64,000 nt of DNA. It comes from Solirubrobacteraceae bacterium. GTDB taxonomy: Bacteria; Actinomycetota; Thermoleophilia; Solirubrobacterales; Solirubrobacteraceae. Both the position numbers and the translations under genes were made by a program. The notes beneath the pieces are model-generated. The model made no database searches. It was not told where the DNA came from and saw only the letters and a program-made list of their open reading frames with translations. Positions 1-7,892 of this stretch are shown here, piece by piece. Where the stretch lies: the NCBI GenBank assembly GCA_030447275.1, contig JAUJPF010000002.1:62001-126000 (forward strand), read 5' to 3'. Every line of letters starts with the position of its first letter. The first letter of the stretch is position 1.

Positions 1-2
1 TC

Positions 3-857
3 GCTTCATCGTTTCCCGAGGATGCCCAGGACCATCTTGTCGACATGATCGTCGCCGAGATCGGCTCAGTTCTGGGGGAGAACGACGTAGGGAGGCACGC
101 CGATCTGAGCGTCATCAAAGAATGGCTCGCCGCCGAATGCTCGGGAGAGAGTCCCCTCGTCTGCGGATCCGCGCTCCCCTTCGAGGTCGAAGCCGGATTC
201 GACGCCGCCGCGATGGAGAAACTCCTGGACGTAGGCCTCGGGCTCGACGAGGAGTTGAAGCAGCACGAACGTCGCGGAGTAGGTGAAAAGACGCTAAAGC
301 GAGTACGGAAGCAGGCTGCGCATTTGTTTGCTGACGCGGCCGAAGCTGCGGAGGAGTCGGGCGACCTCCTCGCCCTACGTATGGCCGTCAGAACCGTCTA
401 CTCCCGCCCGTCGCGGCGGCTCCGCCTCGGCACGATCGTCCTGCACGGCGATGCCTACCTCGTCTGTCTCCAGCCACGCTGCGACAGCGTACGGCTGGAC
501 TCCGGCACGCCGCGTGGCTTTCCGTTTTTGCCCCTACAGACGGTCGACCGCGAGAAGGAGGTTGGCCGCGACTTCGTGGTGGCAGAACCTGAGAGTCGGA
601 AGCTGATTCGCCTCCAGCTGAGGATGAAGCCGTTCCATCTCGTTATCCATGAGTTCATGCCCGGACCGCAACGGCACGTGCAGGCCGAAAGTGCCGGAGA
701 CGGAGCCTGGACGTTCAGCGACGCGGCCGGTCAGGAATTTCGGTGGGTCGCAGAACTGAAGCCGGAATTTGCTCAGAGAGTGGCAGCGGACTTTGCCGCC
801 GAGATTGCGCGGGTCGGGCTCGCGGAATCCGAACTGATGCGTCTCTCTCGGGACTGA
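3..857 (+). CDS. C-terminal part of a response-receiver-like protein (gene cut by window edge)
   Basis: The frame is open from base 3 to the stop at 857, so the ATG at 45 is probably internal and the true start lies outside the window. The visible part is about 285 residues. A helical stretch comes first (around residues 75-135, rich in Ala, Glu and Lys), then a beta-rich part with GTIVLHGDAYLVCLQPRCDS and a FLPL segment. That layout resembles the C-terminal half of response-receiver proteins coded beside GHKL ATPases in predicted restriction islands; this is inference from pattern. The stop precedes the HNH gene start by one base, so the two are probably cotranscribed. I see no catalytic motif. 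Confidence 0.6.
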   Translation, partial: ASSFPEDAQDHLVDMIVAEIGSVLGENDVGRHADLSVIKEWLAAECSGESPLVCGSALPFEVEAGFDAAAMEKLLDVGLGLDEELKQHERRGVGEKTLKRVRKQAAHLFADAAEAAEESGDLLALRMAVRTVYSRPSRRLRLGTIVLHGDAYLVCLQPRCDSVRLDSGTPRGFPFLPLQTVDREKEVGRDFVVAEPESRKLIRLQLRMKPFHLVIHEFMPGPQRHVQAESAGDGAWTFSDAAGQEFRWVAELKPEFAQRVAADFAAEIARVGLAESELMRLSRD

Positions 858-858
858 C

Positions 859-1608
859 ATGGCACGCAATCCGCCCTGGGTCGAGGACGAACTGCTCATC
901 GTGCTGGACCTCTATCTTGCTGAGCGACGGGTGCTGGAGGAGTACGACCCGCGGGTCGTCGAAGCGAGCGAGGCCCTAAATCGTCTGCCGATTCACCCGG
1001 AGGCCGGCCAGCCCGGATTCCGCACTCCAGACGCAGTGGTACTCAGGCTCGCGAACTTCCGGTCTTACGATCCGGAAAGCACAGCTCGCGGAATGCGAAA
1101 CGCCGGGCGGAAGGCGGAGGAGGTGTGGAGGCGCTATGCGCAGGACCCTGTGAGGGTCCGCGAACTCGTCGCGGCCATCCGCCAAGCGGTCGAAAGAGGT
1201 GATGCGCCTGCGGTCGCACTGGGAGGGGCAGAGCCCGACGAGGCGGAGTTTCCCGAGGGACGCTTGTTGTTTCGGATCCACCGTGAGCGTGAGCGGCATC
1301 CGGCGCTGCGTGCTCGCAAGATTCGGGAGACGGCTGGACGTGGACGGCGACCTACTTGCGAGGTGTGCGGCCTCGTACCCGAGTTGATCTTCGGCGTGGC
1401 CGGCCGCGCGGCGCTGGAATGCCATCACATCCGGCCCCTTCAGGCCGGCGAGCGCGTGACGCGGCTAGCGGATGTCGCCCTTGTGTGCGCCAACTGCCAC
1501 CGCACGCTTCACGCCATCGGCGCGTTCGCGTCGATCCACGATCTCCGCGAGCGAGTGCCTCTGTCGTTCCATGAGTGTGTCACGGAGCTGAACAAGACCG
1601 ACGGCTGA
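859..1608 (+). CDS. HNH endonuclease
   Basis: A 249-residue protein with a C-terminal HNH nuclease domain. A CxxC pair (CEVC), ALECHHIRPL and LVCANCHRTLH together form the zinc-supported beta-beta-alpha metal site of HNH nucleases. The first 150 residues are a charged, mostly helical domain with no recognised motif; such N-termini often supply DNA or modified-base recognition. It starts one base after the stop of the preceding gene and is followed about 90 bases later by a Vsr-like gene, a grouping typical of restriction and DNA-modification islands. No methyltransferase is visible, but the island continues beyond the left edge. The HNH assignment is firm; the restriction role is inferred. 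Confidence 0.87.
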   Translation: MARNPPWVEDELLIVLDLYLAERRVLEEYDPRVVEASEALNRLPIHPEAGQPGFRTPDAVVLRLANFRSYDPESTARGMRNAGRKAEEVWRRYAQDPVRVRELVAAIRQAVERGDAPAVALGGAEPDEAEFPEGRLLFRIHRERERHPALRARKIRETAGRGRRPTCEVCGLVPELIFGVAGRAALECHHIRPLQAGERVTRLADVALVCANCHRTLHAIGAFASIHDLRERVPLSFHECVTELNKTDG

Positions 1609-1700
1609 ACCGAAGCCTGGGCGCGCGGACCCCGTAGGTGCACGAGACGAAGGCCGGCTGCAATCACGTTTCGCGACTGACACGTGAAAGAGTAACTCGC

Positions 1701-2249
1701 GTGGCTCCGCGAAGACCACGCCCGTTGACCGACCACGTCAGCTCCCGCATGTCGGGGTATCGGCAGCGAGACACGAAGCCCGAGCTCGAGCTGCGCTCCG
1801 CCCTACACCGCGCCGGTCTCCGCTTCTTCGTCGATCGCGCCCCCCTCCCAGGCATGCGCCGCCGAGCTGACGTCGTGTTTCCGCGGGCGCGCGTAGCGGT
1901 TTATGTGCACGGCTGCTTCTGGCACGCATGTCCCGAGCACGCGAGCTGGCCGAGGCACAATGCCCAATGGTGGCGCGAGAAGATCGAGGCAAACCAGGCT
2001 CGGGATCGCGACACGACAAGGCAACTAAGCGAGGCCGGCTGGGCCGCCGTCGAAGTGTGGGAACACGAAGATCCACTCGTCGCGGCGCCCCAGATCGCAG
2101 CGCTCGTCCGATCGCGCGGCCGCCCGACCGTAGCGGCCCAGCCGCAAGAGTGGCAAGAGCGTGCGCCAAACAGTGTTCCCAACTCGGCAGATCGACCCCG
2201 ATCCAGCCGCACTCAGCCGCCCTCGAACCCCACAAACAAAGGGATCTAG
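1701..2249 (+). CDS. vsr: Very short patch repair (Vsr) endonuclease
   Basis: Vsr enzymes nick T:G mismatches left by deamination of 5-methylcytosine near cytosine methylation sites. The family signature is present: RMSGYRQRDTKPELELR near the start, LPGMRRRADVVFPRARVAVY with the catalytic Asp, then VHGCFWHACPEH and the WWREKIEANQARD segment, ending in WAAVEVWEHED. I prefer the GTG at 1701, with AAGAG about nine bases upstream; an in-frame GTG at 1638 would add 21 unusual residues. The last 30 residues are not Vsr-like: they are translated from the direct repeat at 2161-2268, so the original C-terminus appears to have been replaced by recombination. Function is probably kept because the core is complete. 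Confidence 0.88.
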   Translation: MAPRRPRPLTDHVSSRMSGYRQRDTKPELELRSALHRAGLRFFVDRAPLPGMRRRADVVFPRARVAVYVHGCFWHACPEHASWPRHNAQWWREKIEANQARDRDTTRQLSEAGWAAVEVWEHEDPLVAAPQIAALVRSRGRPTVAAQPQEWQERAPNSVPNSADRPRSSRTQPPSNPTNKGI

Positions 2250-2268
2250 GGCTCCCTGCGGACGATTA
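2161..2268 (+). repeat. Direct repeat, left copy (pairs with 5666-5771)
   Basis: This shares a long, roughly 85 percent identical stretch with 5666-5750, including GTGTTCCCAACTCGGCAGAT and AAACAAAGGGAT. Weaker similarity continues to GCGGACGATTAG, which corresponds to GCGGGCGATCATAA in the right copy. It overlaps the end of vsr. The two copies bracket the three minus-strand genes at 2266-5606. It is best read as an element end from an earlier integration at the same tRNA site. Confidence 0.8.
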
Positions 2269-3822
2269 GTCGCGAGCGAGCCGTCGCTCGTAGAGGAGGC
2301 GTTCGAGCAATTGATCGTGGGTGTTTGGGTCAACGTAGTCGAGGTTCTTGAGGTGGTGGATCGCCGTCTGAACGGGCACGCCCAGTCGGTCGGCGACAAA
2401 GGCCGCACCCCCAACGGTTTCAGGCGGCTCCGTGCTCTGCGCGACGGCTCGTTGGACGGCCGCACGGGGCATGAGGAACATCGCGGCGAACGCATTGGCG
2501 CGCCGCTCGACGTCGACTGGGGCCCAATCTTCACTCGAGGCGAGAGCGATGTCGCGTCCTTGATCACGGTCCACGACCAGATGGCATAGCTCGTGCGCCA
2601 ATGTGAAGCGCCGCACATCCTCACCGTCACCGTGCTTGAAACGGCGGTTGACGACCACGGTCGGCCGATGCTCGCGACTTGCGACTGTTAGCCCGCGAAT
2701 GCCCTCGTCGCTCAGGTCGATAGCGCGGATATCCACGCCGAGCCGGACCAGGATCGCCTCGACGTCGACCTGCCCGACCTGGTCGATCGCGAGATCGTCG
2801 TGTAGCTGCTCGGCCAAAGCGTACCCGCGTTCCCACGCCTCGCGCAGATCCGTCGCGAGCGGCTCCTGTCGTACAAGTCCTGCCAGCTCTGCGCTCTCAG
2901 TGTCCGGCGCGTATACCTGGAGGAGCATCGATACGATCCGTCGCCGATCCGCCGCGTCCAGCGTTGGTGACAGCGTTCCCCACATGAGCTGCGCGACACA
3001 CGATCCCGTGACGACAAGCTCGTCGTGTGGCGCGTGGAAGGCGGCGCGACGCGCGTCATCGCCGCCATAGCCCAAAGCCTGTAGCTCGCGCCACTCATCG
3101 ATGAGCCCCGCGTCATCGGCTGGAAATCCCGCTGCGAGCGCGAGCCGGCGCTCGTACCGCGCAACGTCCGCCAAGGCGGTGACGCGCTGACGTAGCGCCG
3201 CGACTCGCGAGCCCGCTTCGGGCTGTTCGCTGAGTGCTGCACTCGCATCGTCCAGCCACTGGAACAGCACGTGACCAGCCTCGTCTGGCTCGAGGAGGTC
3301 GTGGCCGGCGACATGCCCAAAGGCGAAGTCCTCGGGCGCGAAGTCGACGTCGCCGCTGTCCCACGACAGCTCAACTCGGCCGCCGCGGCGCCGGAGATAC
3401 ACGTTCGGGAGCAGTCCGCCTTCCGCGGCCGCGCGGACGTTGTGGCGGGCCCACCATGTCTGCCAGCGCTCCAGCTCGTCGAGATCGTTGACACCGAGAT
3501 GTCGCCGGGCTCGCTCCATCGTCTGCGCCGCGTCGATACCGGTCGCGGGGACTGGCAGGCGGGTTTCGTGCAGGAGTTCGTCGAAGTTTTCTGCAAGCCA
3601 TTCGAGGACCGAGAGCAGATGCCAGCGAACGCCAAGACGGTGCTCGCCGAAAACCCGGTGCTCGCAAAGGTTGCGCCCAGTGACCCAGATCGCGAGCTCG
3701 CCCCACGACGCGGCGTCCTCGCCGTGCCTGTCGGACTGCTCGCCCGGCAAGAACGTAACCTCCACGGCGAAGCGGTCACGGCCGCCGTGACGGATGACAA
3801 TCGGATGCGGCGCAGCTTCCAT
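2266..3822 (-). CDS. ImmA/IrrE-family zinc peptidase with long N-terminal domain
   Basis: A 518-residue protein. The C-terminal region has LAHELCHLVV (HExxH zinc motif, about residue 408) followed by RRANAFAAMFLMP, the paired signature of ImmA/IrrE (M78) metallopeptidases, which typically cleave repressor-like regulators on DNA damage or stress. The first 250 residues form a separate domain with SWGELAIWVTGRNLCEH and VLEWLAENFDELLHETRLP, which I do not recognise. The ATG at 3822 is chosen: it lies 15 bases after the stop of the upstream gene with an AAGG ribosome site, while starts further upstream overlap that gene. It is the last gene of a three-gene minus-strand set. The peptidase assignment is secure; the target is unknown. 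Confidence 0.82.
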   Translation of the reverse strand: MEAAPHPIVIRHGGRDRFAVEVTFLPGEQSDRHGEDAASWGELAIWVTGRNLCEHRVFGEHRLGVRWHLLSVLEWLAENFDELLHETRLPVPATGIDAAQTMERARRHLGVNDLDELERWQTWWARHNVRAAAEGGLLPNVYLRRRGGRVELSWDSGDVDFAPEDFAFGHVAGHDLLEPDEAGHVLFQWLDDASAALSEQPEAGSRVAALRQRVTALADVARYERRLALAAGFPADDAGLIDEWRELQALGYGGDDARRAAFHAPHDELVVTGSCVAQLMWGTLSPTLDAADRRRIVSMLLQVYAPDTESAELAGLVRQEPLATDLREAWERGYALAEQLHDDLAIDQVGQVDVEAILVRLGVDIRAIDLSDEGIRGLTVASREHRPTVVVNRRFKHGDGEDVRRFTLAHELCHLVVDRDQGRDIALASSEDWAPVDVERRANAFAAMFLMPRAAVQRAVAQSTEPPETVGGAAFVADRLGVPVQTAIHHLKNLDYVDPNTHDQLLERLLYERRLARD

Positions 3823-3836
3823 CGTGGCCTTGGAGG

Positions 3837-4316
3837 TTAGGGGAGGGTTCCGTCCGCCCGCCATCGCCGCAGGATTGCGACCGGAACCCTTTCGATCGGC
3901 TCCGGCCATCCATGCCAGCCGCCGATCCCGTCCGGGTGGGCCGCAAAGAACCGCTCGCCGTCCGTCGCCCAGCGCTTGCGCCCGCTATCAGGCACGCTTG
4001 ACTCGAGAAGCTCCTGCGCACGGGCGGCATCAACATCGTCAGGGCAGAGGGAGCCCTTGACACCGCGACTCGGCTCGCGCTTGTGCTTGACGCTCGCGAC
4101 GTAGCGCAACCATTCGACGTCGGAAAATGCCATGCCGCCGTGGAGCTCGATGACTTCGTCATCATCGAGTAGTCGAGGCTCGCCCGGCTCATCGAGTCGC
4201 AGCCGGCGTGTGGCGTCGACTCCGACTGCAGCCTTGAGCTCGTCGACGCGGACCGCTCCGGCGGCCAGCTCGCGCCACTGCTCGCCGACACGCACGTGAA
4301 CGCGGTACGAGGCCAT
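3837..4316 (-). CDS. Small protein with ubiquitin-like (beta-grasp) N-terminus, unknown function
   Basis: 159 residues. The first 65 alternate in a beta-grasp-like way: YRVHVRVGEQWRELAAGAV, then a helix VDELKAAVGV, then RRLRLDEPGEPRLLDDDEVI and ELHGGMAF. This recalls bacterial ubiquitin-like or multiubiquitin domains, but that is a pattern reading, not an alignment. The rest is charged (SVKHKREPSRG) and ends in a Trp-rich piece, GGWHGWPEPIERVPVAILRR, with no C-terminal diglycine tail. The stop lies 15 bases before the ATG of the ImmA/IrrE peptidase, so the two are almost certainly cotranscribed. It may be the peptidase's partner, substrate or adaptor. A plain hypothetical protein is the alternative. 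Confidence 0.6.
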   Translation of the reverse strand: MASYRVHVRVGEQWRELAAGAVRVDELKAAVGVDATRRLRLDEPGEPRLLDDDEVIELHGGMAFSDVEWLRYVASVKHKREPSRGVKGSLCPDDVDAARAQELLESSVPDSGRKRWATDGERFFAAHPDGIGGWHGWPEPIERVPVAILRRWRADGTLP

Positions 4317-4460
4317 TACTGAGGCCCAAATCTATGTGCCACCGGGTGCATCGGCGCGCCGCCCGCCGGCGCTTGAGTGAGCGAGGGCGCCGGCCATCCT
4401 CGCGACACCACCCCGAGACGCAGGATCCGCGGACGGTATGCGGGTTCTGCACGGGCGCAG

Positions 4461-5606
4461 TTAGTTCCCCCTGAAGTCGTCGGGCACTGCATCACCTAGC
4501 CGGCGGATCAGCCTGTAGGGGTTGTCGCGCACGTCCTTGTGGTGCTGCCAGCCCACATTCACGCCCTTGGCGATTGCTGTCGCAATAGCTCCGATACCGC
4601 CAGCGAGCGTGAGCTGAGGTGCGCCTTGGGTAGCCGCGACCACCGTCGTGATCAGGGACGTCCATGCGATCTTGTCGGAGGCCACTTGCGCCAGGTACTC
4701 AGTCTTCGCCCGGTCGGAGAGCCGCAGGACCGCCGCGAGGTCGTCAGCAACGTGTCGGCGCATGAACTCATCGACGACCGCTCTCATGCGATCTGGCTGG
4801 GTGCCATTCAGCTGCTCGCTCAGCTTGTCGCACTGAGATCTGAGCGCGACCAACTCGTCCTCGCGGCTCGCGAGGATCTCGGCAGCGGTTTCTGCTCCGG
4901 CGGGTGACAGCGGGTCCAGCCGCGGCGAGATGATTCGCCGGAAGATTTCGAACGCCAGCGTGTCGTCGGCCTCTGCCTCCTCGAGCGGCGAGCTCTCGCC
5001 GCTGTGCGCCTCGCCCATACGGACGATTAGCGGGAGGAGGCGCTCATTGCTGAGCAGCAGCGGCGAGGGCGCACCCTTGAACGGGGCGAAGCGGAGGAGG
5101 TATGCCTGAACGAGTCGACGCTGGAAGCCCTCTCGGGCGAACACGCGCCCGCAGGCGTCGAAGAACGCCTCTAGATCCTGATCGCACTCCAGCCATATCT
5201 CCAGCAGGGCGTGGCGCAGCAGCTCCGCACCAGCCACGCCGGGGTCGATCATCGTTGCGAGCTCTTCGACCCCGAAGCCACTCTCCCCGATGAGCCGATC
5301 CGCGCGGTCCATCGCGTCTCGGTCCGCCGGGTAGACGAGCCACGCCCATTGGAGGCGTTCGCGCACCGGGTCCAGCACTTCCCGCGCCCGGTTCGCTCCT
5401 TCGTGGCTGACCCTCCAAGTCTCCAACGCGAAGCTCAGACCAGGTGCCCAGTCTGGTGCTCGCTCCGACACGAGGTCGATCACACCGAAGGCATCCTTCG
5501 TGATGACCGCAGGCGGGATAGACACCGTCAGAGGTCGGTCGAACCACAGCAACGTCGCGGCACTTATCTGTCCCGCGTCGTATAGCGGGTCAGGGAGGAG
5601 GAGCAC
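4461..5606 (-). CDS. Unknown 381-residue protein with hydrophobic C-terminal segment
   Basis: No family recognised with confidence. It opens with LLPDPLYDAGQISAATLLWF, vaguely like DUF6236-type proteins. The body (residues 60-230) is alpha-helical and acidic. Residues 250-290 (EILASREDELVALRSQCDKL) could form a coiled coil. Near residues 325-355 there is a Gly/Ala-rich hydrophobic stretch, TTVVAATQGAPQLTLAGGIG, long enough to enter a membrane, followed by a basic tail. It is the first gene of the minus-strand trio; a 144-base gap without an ORF separates it from the ubiquitin-like gene. A helical body with a membrane-active tail would suit an effector, but this is speculation. Confidence 0.6.
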   Translation of the reverse strand: MLLLPDPLYDAGQISAATLLWFDRPLTVSIPPAVITKDAFGVIDLVSERAPDWAPGLSFALETWRVSHEGANRAREVLDPVRERLQWAWLVYPADRDAMDRADRLIGESGFGVEELATMIDPGVAGAELLRHALLEIWLECDQDLEAFFDACGRVFAREGFQRRLVQAYLLRFAPFKGAPSPLLLSNERLLPLIVRMGEAHSGESSPLEEAEADDTLAFEIFRRIISPRLDPLSPAGAETAAEILASREDELVALRSQCDKLSEQLNGTQPDRMRAVVDEFMRRHVADDLAAVLRLSDRAKTEYLAQVASDKIAWTSLITTVVAATQGAPQLTLAGGIGAIATAIAKGVNVGWQHHKDVRDNPYRLIRRLGDAVPDDFRGN

Positions 5607-5665
5607 CGCCAGGATCTTGACGGCTTAGTCGATCGCTCGCAGTTAGCCGTTGCTCGTTCATGACT

Positions 5666-5771
5666 GTGTGCCAAACCGTGTTCCCAACTCGGCAGATCGA
5701 CCCCGGTCCAGCCGCACTCATCCGCTCGAAAACCCCAGAAACAAAGGGATTCCGGCCCCCAGGCGGGCGAT
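5666..5771 (+). repeat. Direct repeat, right copy, ending at the tRNA fragment
   Basis: Partner of 2161-2268. The conserved block ends at AAACAAAGGGAT (5750), after which GGCGGGCGAT leads straight into the tRNA-Met fragment at 5772. The abrupt change from repeat sequence to tRNA sequence inside the anticodon loop marks a recombination junction. No gene lies here. Confidence 0.8.
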
Positions 5772-5811
5772 CATAATCCGCGTGTCGGGGGTTCGAGTCC
5801 CTCCTCCGGCA
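5772..5811 (+). other. tRNA-Met(CAT) 3' fragment, integrase attachment site
   Basis: The stretch reads CATAATCCGC, GTGTC, then GGGGGTTCGAGTCCCTC and CTCCGGCA. This is an anticodon CAT with the 3' half of the anticodon stem, the variable region, a perfect T-arm (GGGGG/CCCTC around TTCGAGT), the 3' acceptor strand and discriminator A. No matching 5' half precedes it: GGCGGGCGAT cannot form the D-arm or the 5' anticodon stem. It is therefore the 3' fragment left at the far end of an element integrated into a tRNA-Met gene, as tyrosine integrases do. The intact tRNA should lie to the left, outside the window. Confidence 0.82.
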
Positions 5812-5816
5812 TCCGG

Positions 5817-5838
5817 AAGTGGCTGCAAATCGCCACTT
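5817..5838. repeat. Perfect inverted repeat beside the attachment site
   Basis: AAGTGGC and GCCACTT are separated by eight bases (TGCAAATC), six bases after the tRNA fragment. It could be an integrase or excisionase arm site, or a terminator for the tRNA. Confidence 0.5.
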
Positions 5839-5871
5839 CTACGTCACCAGTACACGGTGATCGGCGGTTAG

Positions 5872-5891
5872 TTGGTACCGAATTGGTACCG
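5872..5891. repeat. Tandem TTGGTACCG sites upstream of the integrase
   Basis: Two identical 9-base copies at 5872-5880 and 5883-5891, 11 bases apart centre to centre (one helical turn), each containing the palindrome GGTACC. They lie just upstream of the integrase start. Helical phasing suggests paired binding of a recombination or regulatory protein on one DNA face. Confidence 0.5.
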
Positions 5892-5905
5892 GCTTTCGGC
5901 GGAGG

Positions 5906-7138
5906 ATGAGCAGCGCCCCGGGCCTTCCAGAGGAGCCCGCCGTGCTCGCTTCACCCGCCGTCTCGACCGACCCGCGCCCTACGGGGCGCATGCCGCGCCT
6001 CGCCGAGCCGACCGGCCACGTGTTCCGCCGCGAGGGCAAGCGCGGCGGCGTCTGGTACGCGAAGTACCGCCTGCCCGACGGCCGCCAGGTCAAGAAGCGC
6101 ATCGGGCCGGCGGGCCCGGTCACGCGCCGGAGCGCCGAGGCGTGGCTGCGCGAGGTCCTCGACCAGGCGCGCCGCGGGACGCTGCCCGGGATGGTGCGCA
6201 CCGGCGCGACCTTCGAGGACGCGTGCGAGGTGTACCTGCGCTGGCTCGAGGACGTCCGTGACCGCAAGCCGTCGACCCTGCGCGACTACCGCGGCTCGAT
6301 CCGAACGCACCTGCTCCCGTGGTTCGGCGGGATGCGCGCCGAGGACATCGCGCCCGAGCACTGCGAGGCGTGGGCCGCCGGCTTCGGAGGAGGCCGCAAG
6401 CTCAGCAACCGGACGAAGATCAAGGTCACGACGATCCTGTTCGGGATCATGGAGCGGGCGCGGCGGACATGGAAGCTGCCGCGCAACCCGGTCGCCGACC
6501 TCGAGAAGCCCGTCCAGCGCCGCCGCGTCGACATCGAGGTGTTCAGCCCCGAGGAGGTCCTCTGCCTCGTGCGCGCCGCCGAGTCCGAGCAGGACGCCGC
6601 GATCTTCCTCACGGCCGCGTTCACCGGCCTGCGCCGCGGCGAGCTCGTCGCGCTGCGCTGGCGCGACGTCGACTTCACGCGCTCGCACCTGCGCGTCCGC
6701 GCGAGCTACACCGACGGTGCGCTGTCGACGCCGAAGTCCGGGAAGATGCGCTCGGTCCCGATGGCGCCCGATGTCGGCGCTGCGCTCGCGCGCCTCGGCC
6801 ACCGGCAGCATTGGACCGGCGACGACGACCTCGTCTTCGTCGGGCTCGCCGGCGGCTACCTCGACGCCTCAGCGCTCTACCGCCGCTACAAGAAGGCGCT
6901 CGCGCGCGCGGGCCTGCGCGACCTGCGCTTCCACGACCTGCGCCATACGTTCGGCACGCAGGTCATCGCGACGGCGTCGATCCTCAAGGTCAAGGAGTGG
7001 ATGGGCCACGCGGACGTCGACACGACGATGCGCTACCTGCACTTCGCGCCGTCGGGCGCCGACGCCGATCTCGTCGCGGCGGCGTTCGAGCGGAAGACGC
7101 CGGCGGTCGATCCGCGCTCCGCAGCACGCACTGTCTAG
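5906..7138 (+). CDS. Tyrosine recombinase / integrase
   Basis: A 410-residue site-specific recombinase that would integrate and excise an element at the neighbouring tRNA. An N-terminal arm-binding region (GGVWYAKYRLPDGRQVKKRI) is followed by a SAM-like core-binding domain (about residues 92-185) and the catalytic domain (210-390). The active-site elements are present: Arg in TGLRRGELVALRW, the His-x-x-Arg box HDLRHTFG, GHADVDTTMRYLHF with the second His and the Tyr nucleophile. The ATG at 5906 touches its GGAGG ribosome site; an ATG at 5990 with GGGG upstream is a possible alternative. The stop codon overlaps that of the convergent HTH gene. Intact and probably functional. Confidence 0.93.
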   Translation: MSSAPGLPEEPAVLASPAVSTDPRPTGRMPRLAEPTGHVFRREGKRGGVWYAKYRLPDGRQVKKRIGPAGPVTRRSAEAWLREVLDQARRGTLPGMVRTGATFEDACEVYLRWLEDVRDRKPSTLRDYRGSIRTHLLPWFGGMRAEDIAPEHCEAWAAGFGGGRKLSNRTKIKVTTILFGIMERARRTWKLPRNPVADLEKPVQRRRVDIEVFSPEEVLCLVRAAESEQDAAIFLTAAFTGLRRGELVALRWRDVDFTRSHLRVRASYTDGALSTPKSGKMRSVPMAPDVGAALARLGHRQHWTGDDDLVFVGLAGGYLDASALYRRYKKALARAGLRDLRFHDLRHTFGTQVIATASILKVKEWMGHADVDTTMRYLHFAPSGADADLVAAAFERKTPAVDPRSAARTV

Positions 7139-7356
7139 CTGCTGCGCTGCGCCGCGAGCCAGCGCTCGACCGAGCGGCGGTCGAAGCGCCGGTGGCGTCC
7201 GATCCGAAGCGACGGAAGCGGATCGTGGAGCCGCCGCGCGTACTCGTAGACGCTCGATCGCGGGACGGCAAGCAGCGCGGCGACGTCGTCCGCCGTCAGC
7301 AGCGGTGCGTCCAGGAGGATCGGATCCTGGGGTTCATCGATCTGCGCGGTAACCAC
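7135..7356 (-). CDS. Helix-turn-helix excisionase-like protein
   Basis: About 73 residues with the MerR/AlpA-type HTH_17 pattern: LLTADDVAALLAVPRSSVYE, then YARR, PSLRIGRHRRFDRRSVERWL. Proteins of this type beside an integrase usually act as excisionase or direction factor. The GTG at 7356 is the best start I see; the frame stays open further upstream but that sequence does not look coding. It is convergent with the integrase and their stop codons overlap in the tetramer CTAG. The HTH call is good; the excisionase role is inferred from position. Confidence 0.75.
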   Translation of the reverse strand: MVTAQIDEPQDPILLDAPLLTADDVAALLAVPRSSVYEYARRLHDPLPSLRIGRHRRFDRRSVERWLAAQRSS

Positions 7357-7892
7357 ACCCCATACGGCGCAGCGGGCGACGCCATCCGGCGCGTCACCCC
7401 CATCCGCTGCGGCGTGATGCCCGGCCGCAGGCCGGAAAGAGAGCCATGTCCGGTGTACCTCGGTCGTCAGGCCGAACGTCGCACCGCGTTCGTGCGCCAG
7501 CGCGAACTCGGGTCGCCACTCCCGCACCTTCGCCCCCTCGCCGAGCAGTCGACGACGCGCACAGCAGAACGTCACTCCGCCGCGATCACGGCCGCGAGCG
7601 ACCGCTGCTCCTCTTCGCTCAGCCCCGGCCACGGCACCACGCGCAACTGCGGAGCGCGAACCGCTAGCGGGGACGGGACTCGCGGGCGCGCCGCGGCCCG
7701 GACGCAACGTGCGAGGCGCCGCGGCCCGCAGGCTACCCGCTTCCTCGGCGGACGAGCCACAGTTTTCCCGTACAGAGGCCGGAGCCCGGACGTCACCCGT
7801 CTCCGGGTCGCTGTCGACGAACTCGGTCCTCAGCGTGAACGAACTCCCCCAGCGCGCGGTGGAAGTTCTGCTTGCCAACTTCGCATCCTTAA
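7357..7892. other. Region without a convincing gene
   Basis: About 535 bases between the HTH gene and the AMP-ligase remnant. A minus-strand ORF at 7572-7796 ends in PGLSEEEQRSLAAVIAAE, which might be a relic of an element gene, but nothing is recognisable as a family. The right end of the integrative element probably falls in or near this stretch. Confidence 0.4.

Noticed and set aside
2250-5670. Transposon flanked by its own terminal repeats
   Set aside because: The flanking repeats are direct, no transposase is inside, and the right one abuts a tRNA fragment; site-specific integration explains it better.
5650-5871. 73-codon plus-strand ORF across the attachment region
   Set aside because: It covers the direct repeat and tRNA fragment and has no protein-like features.
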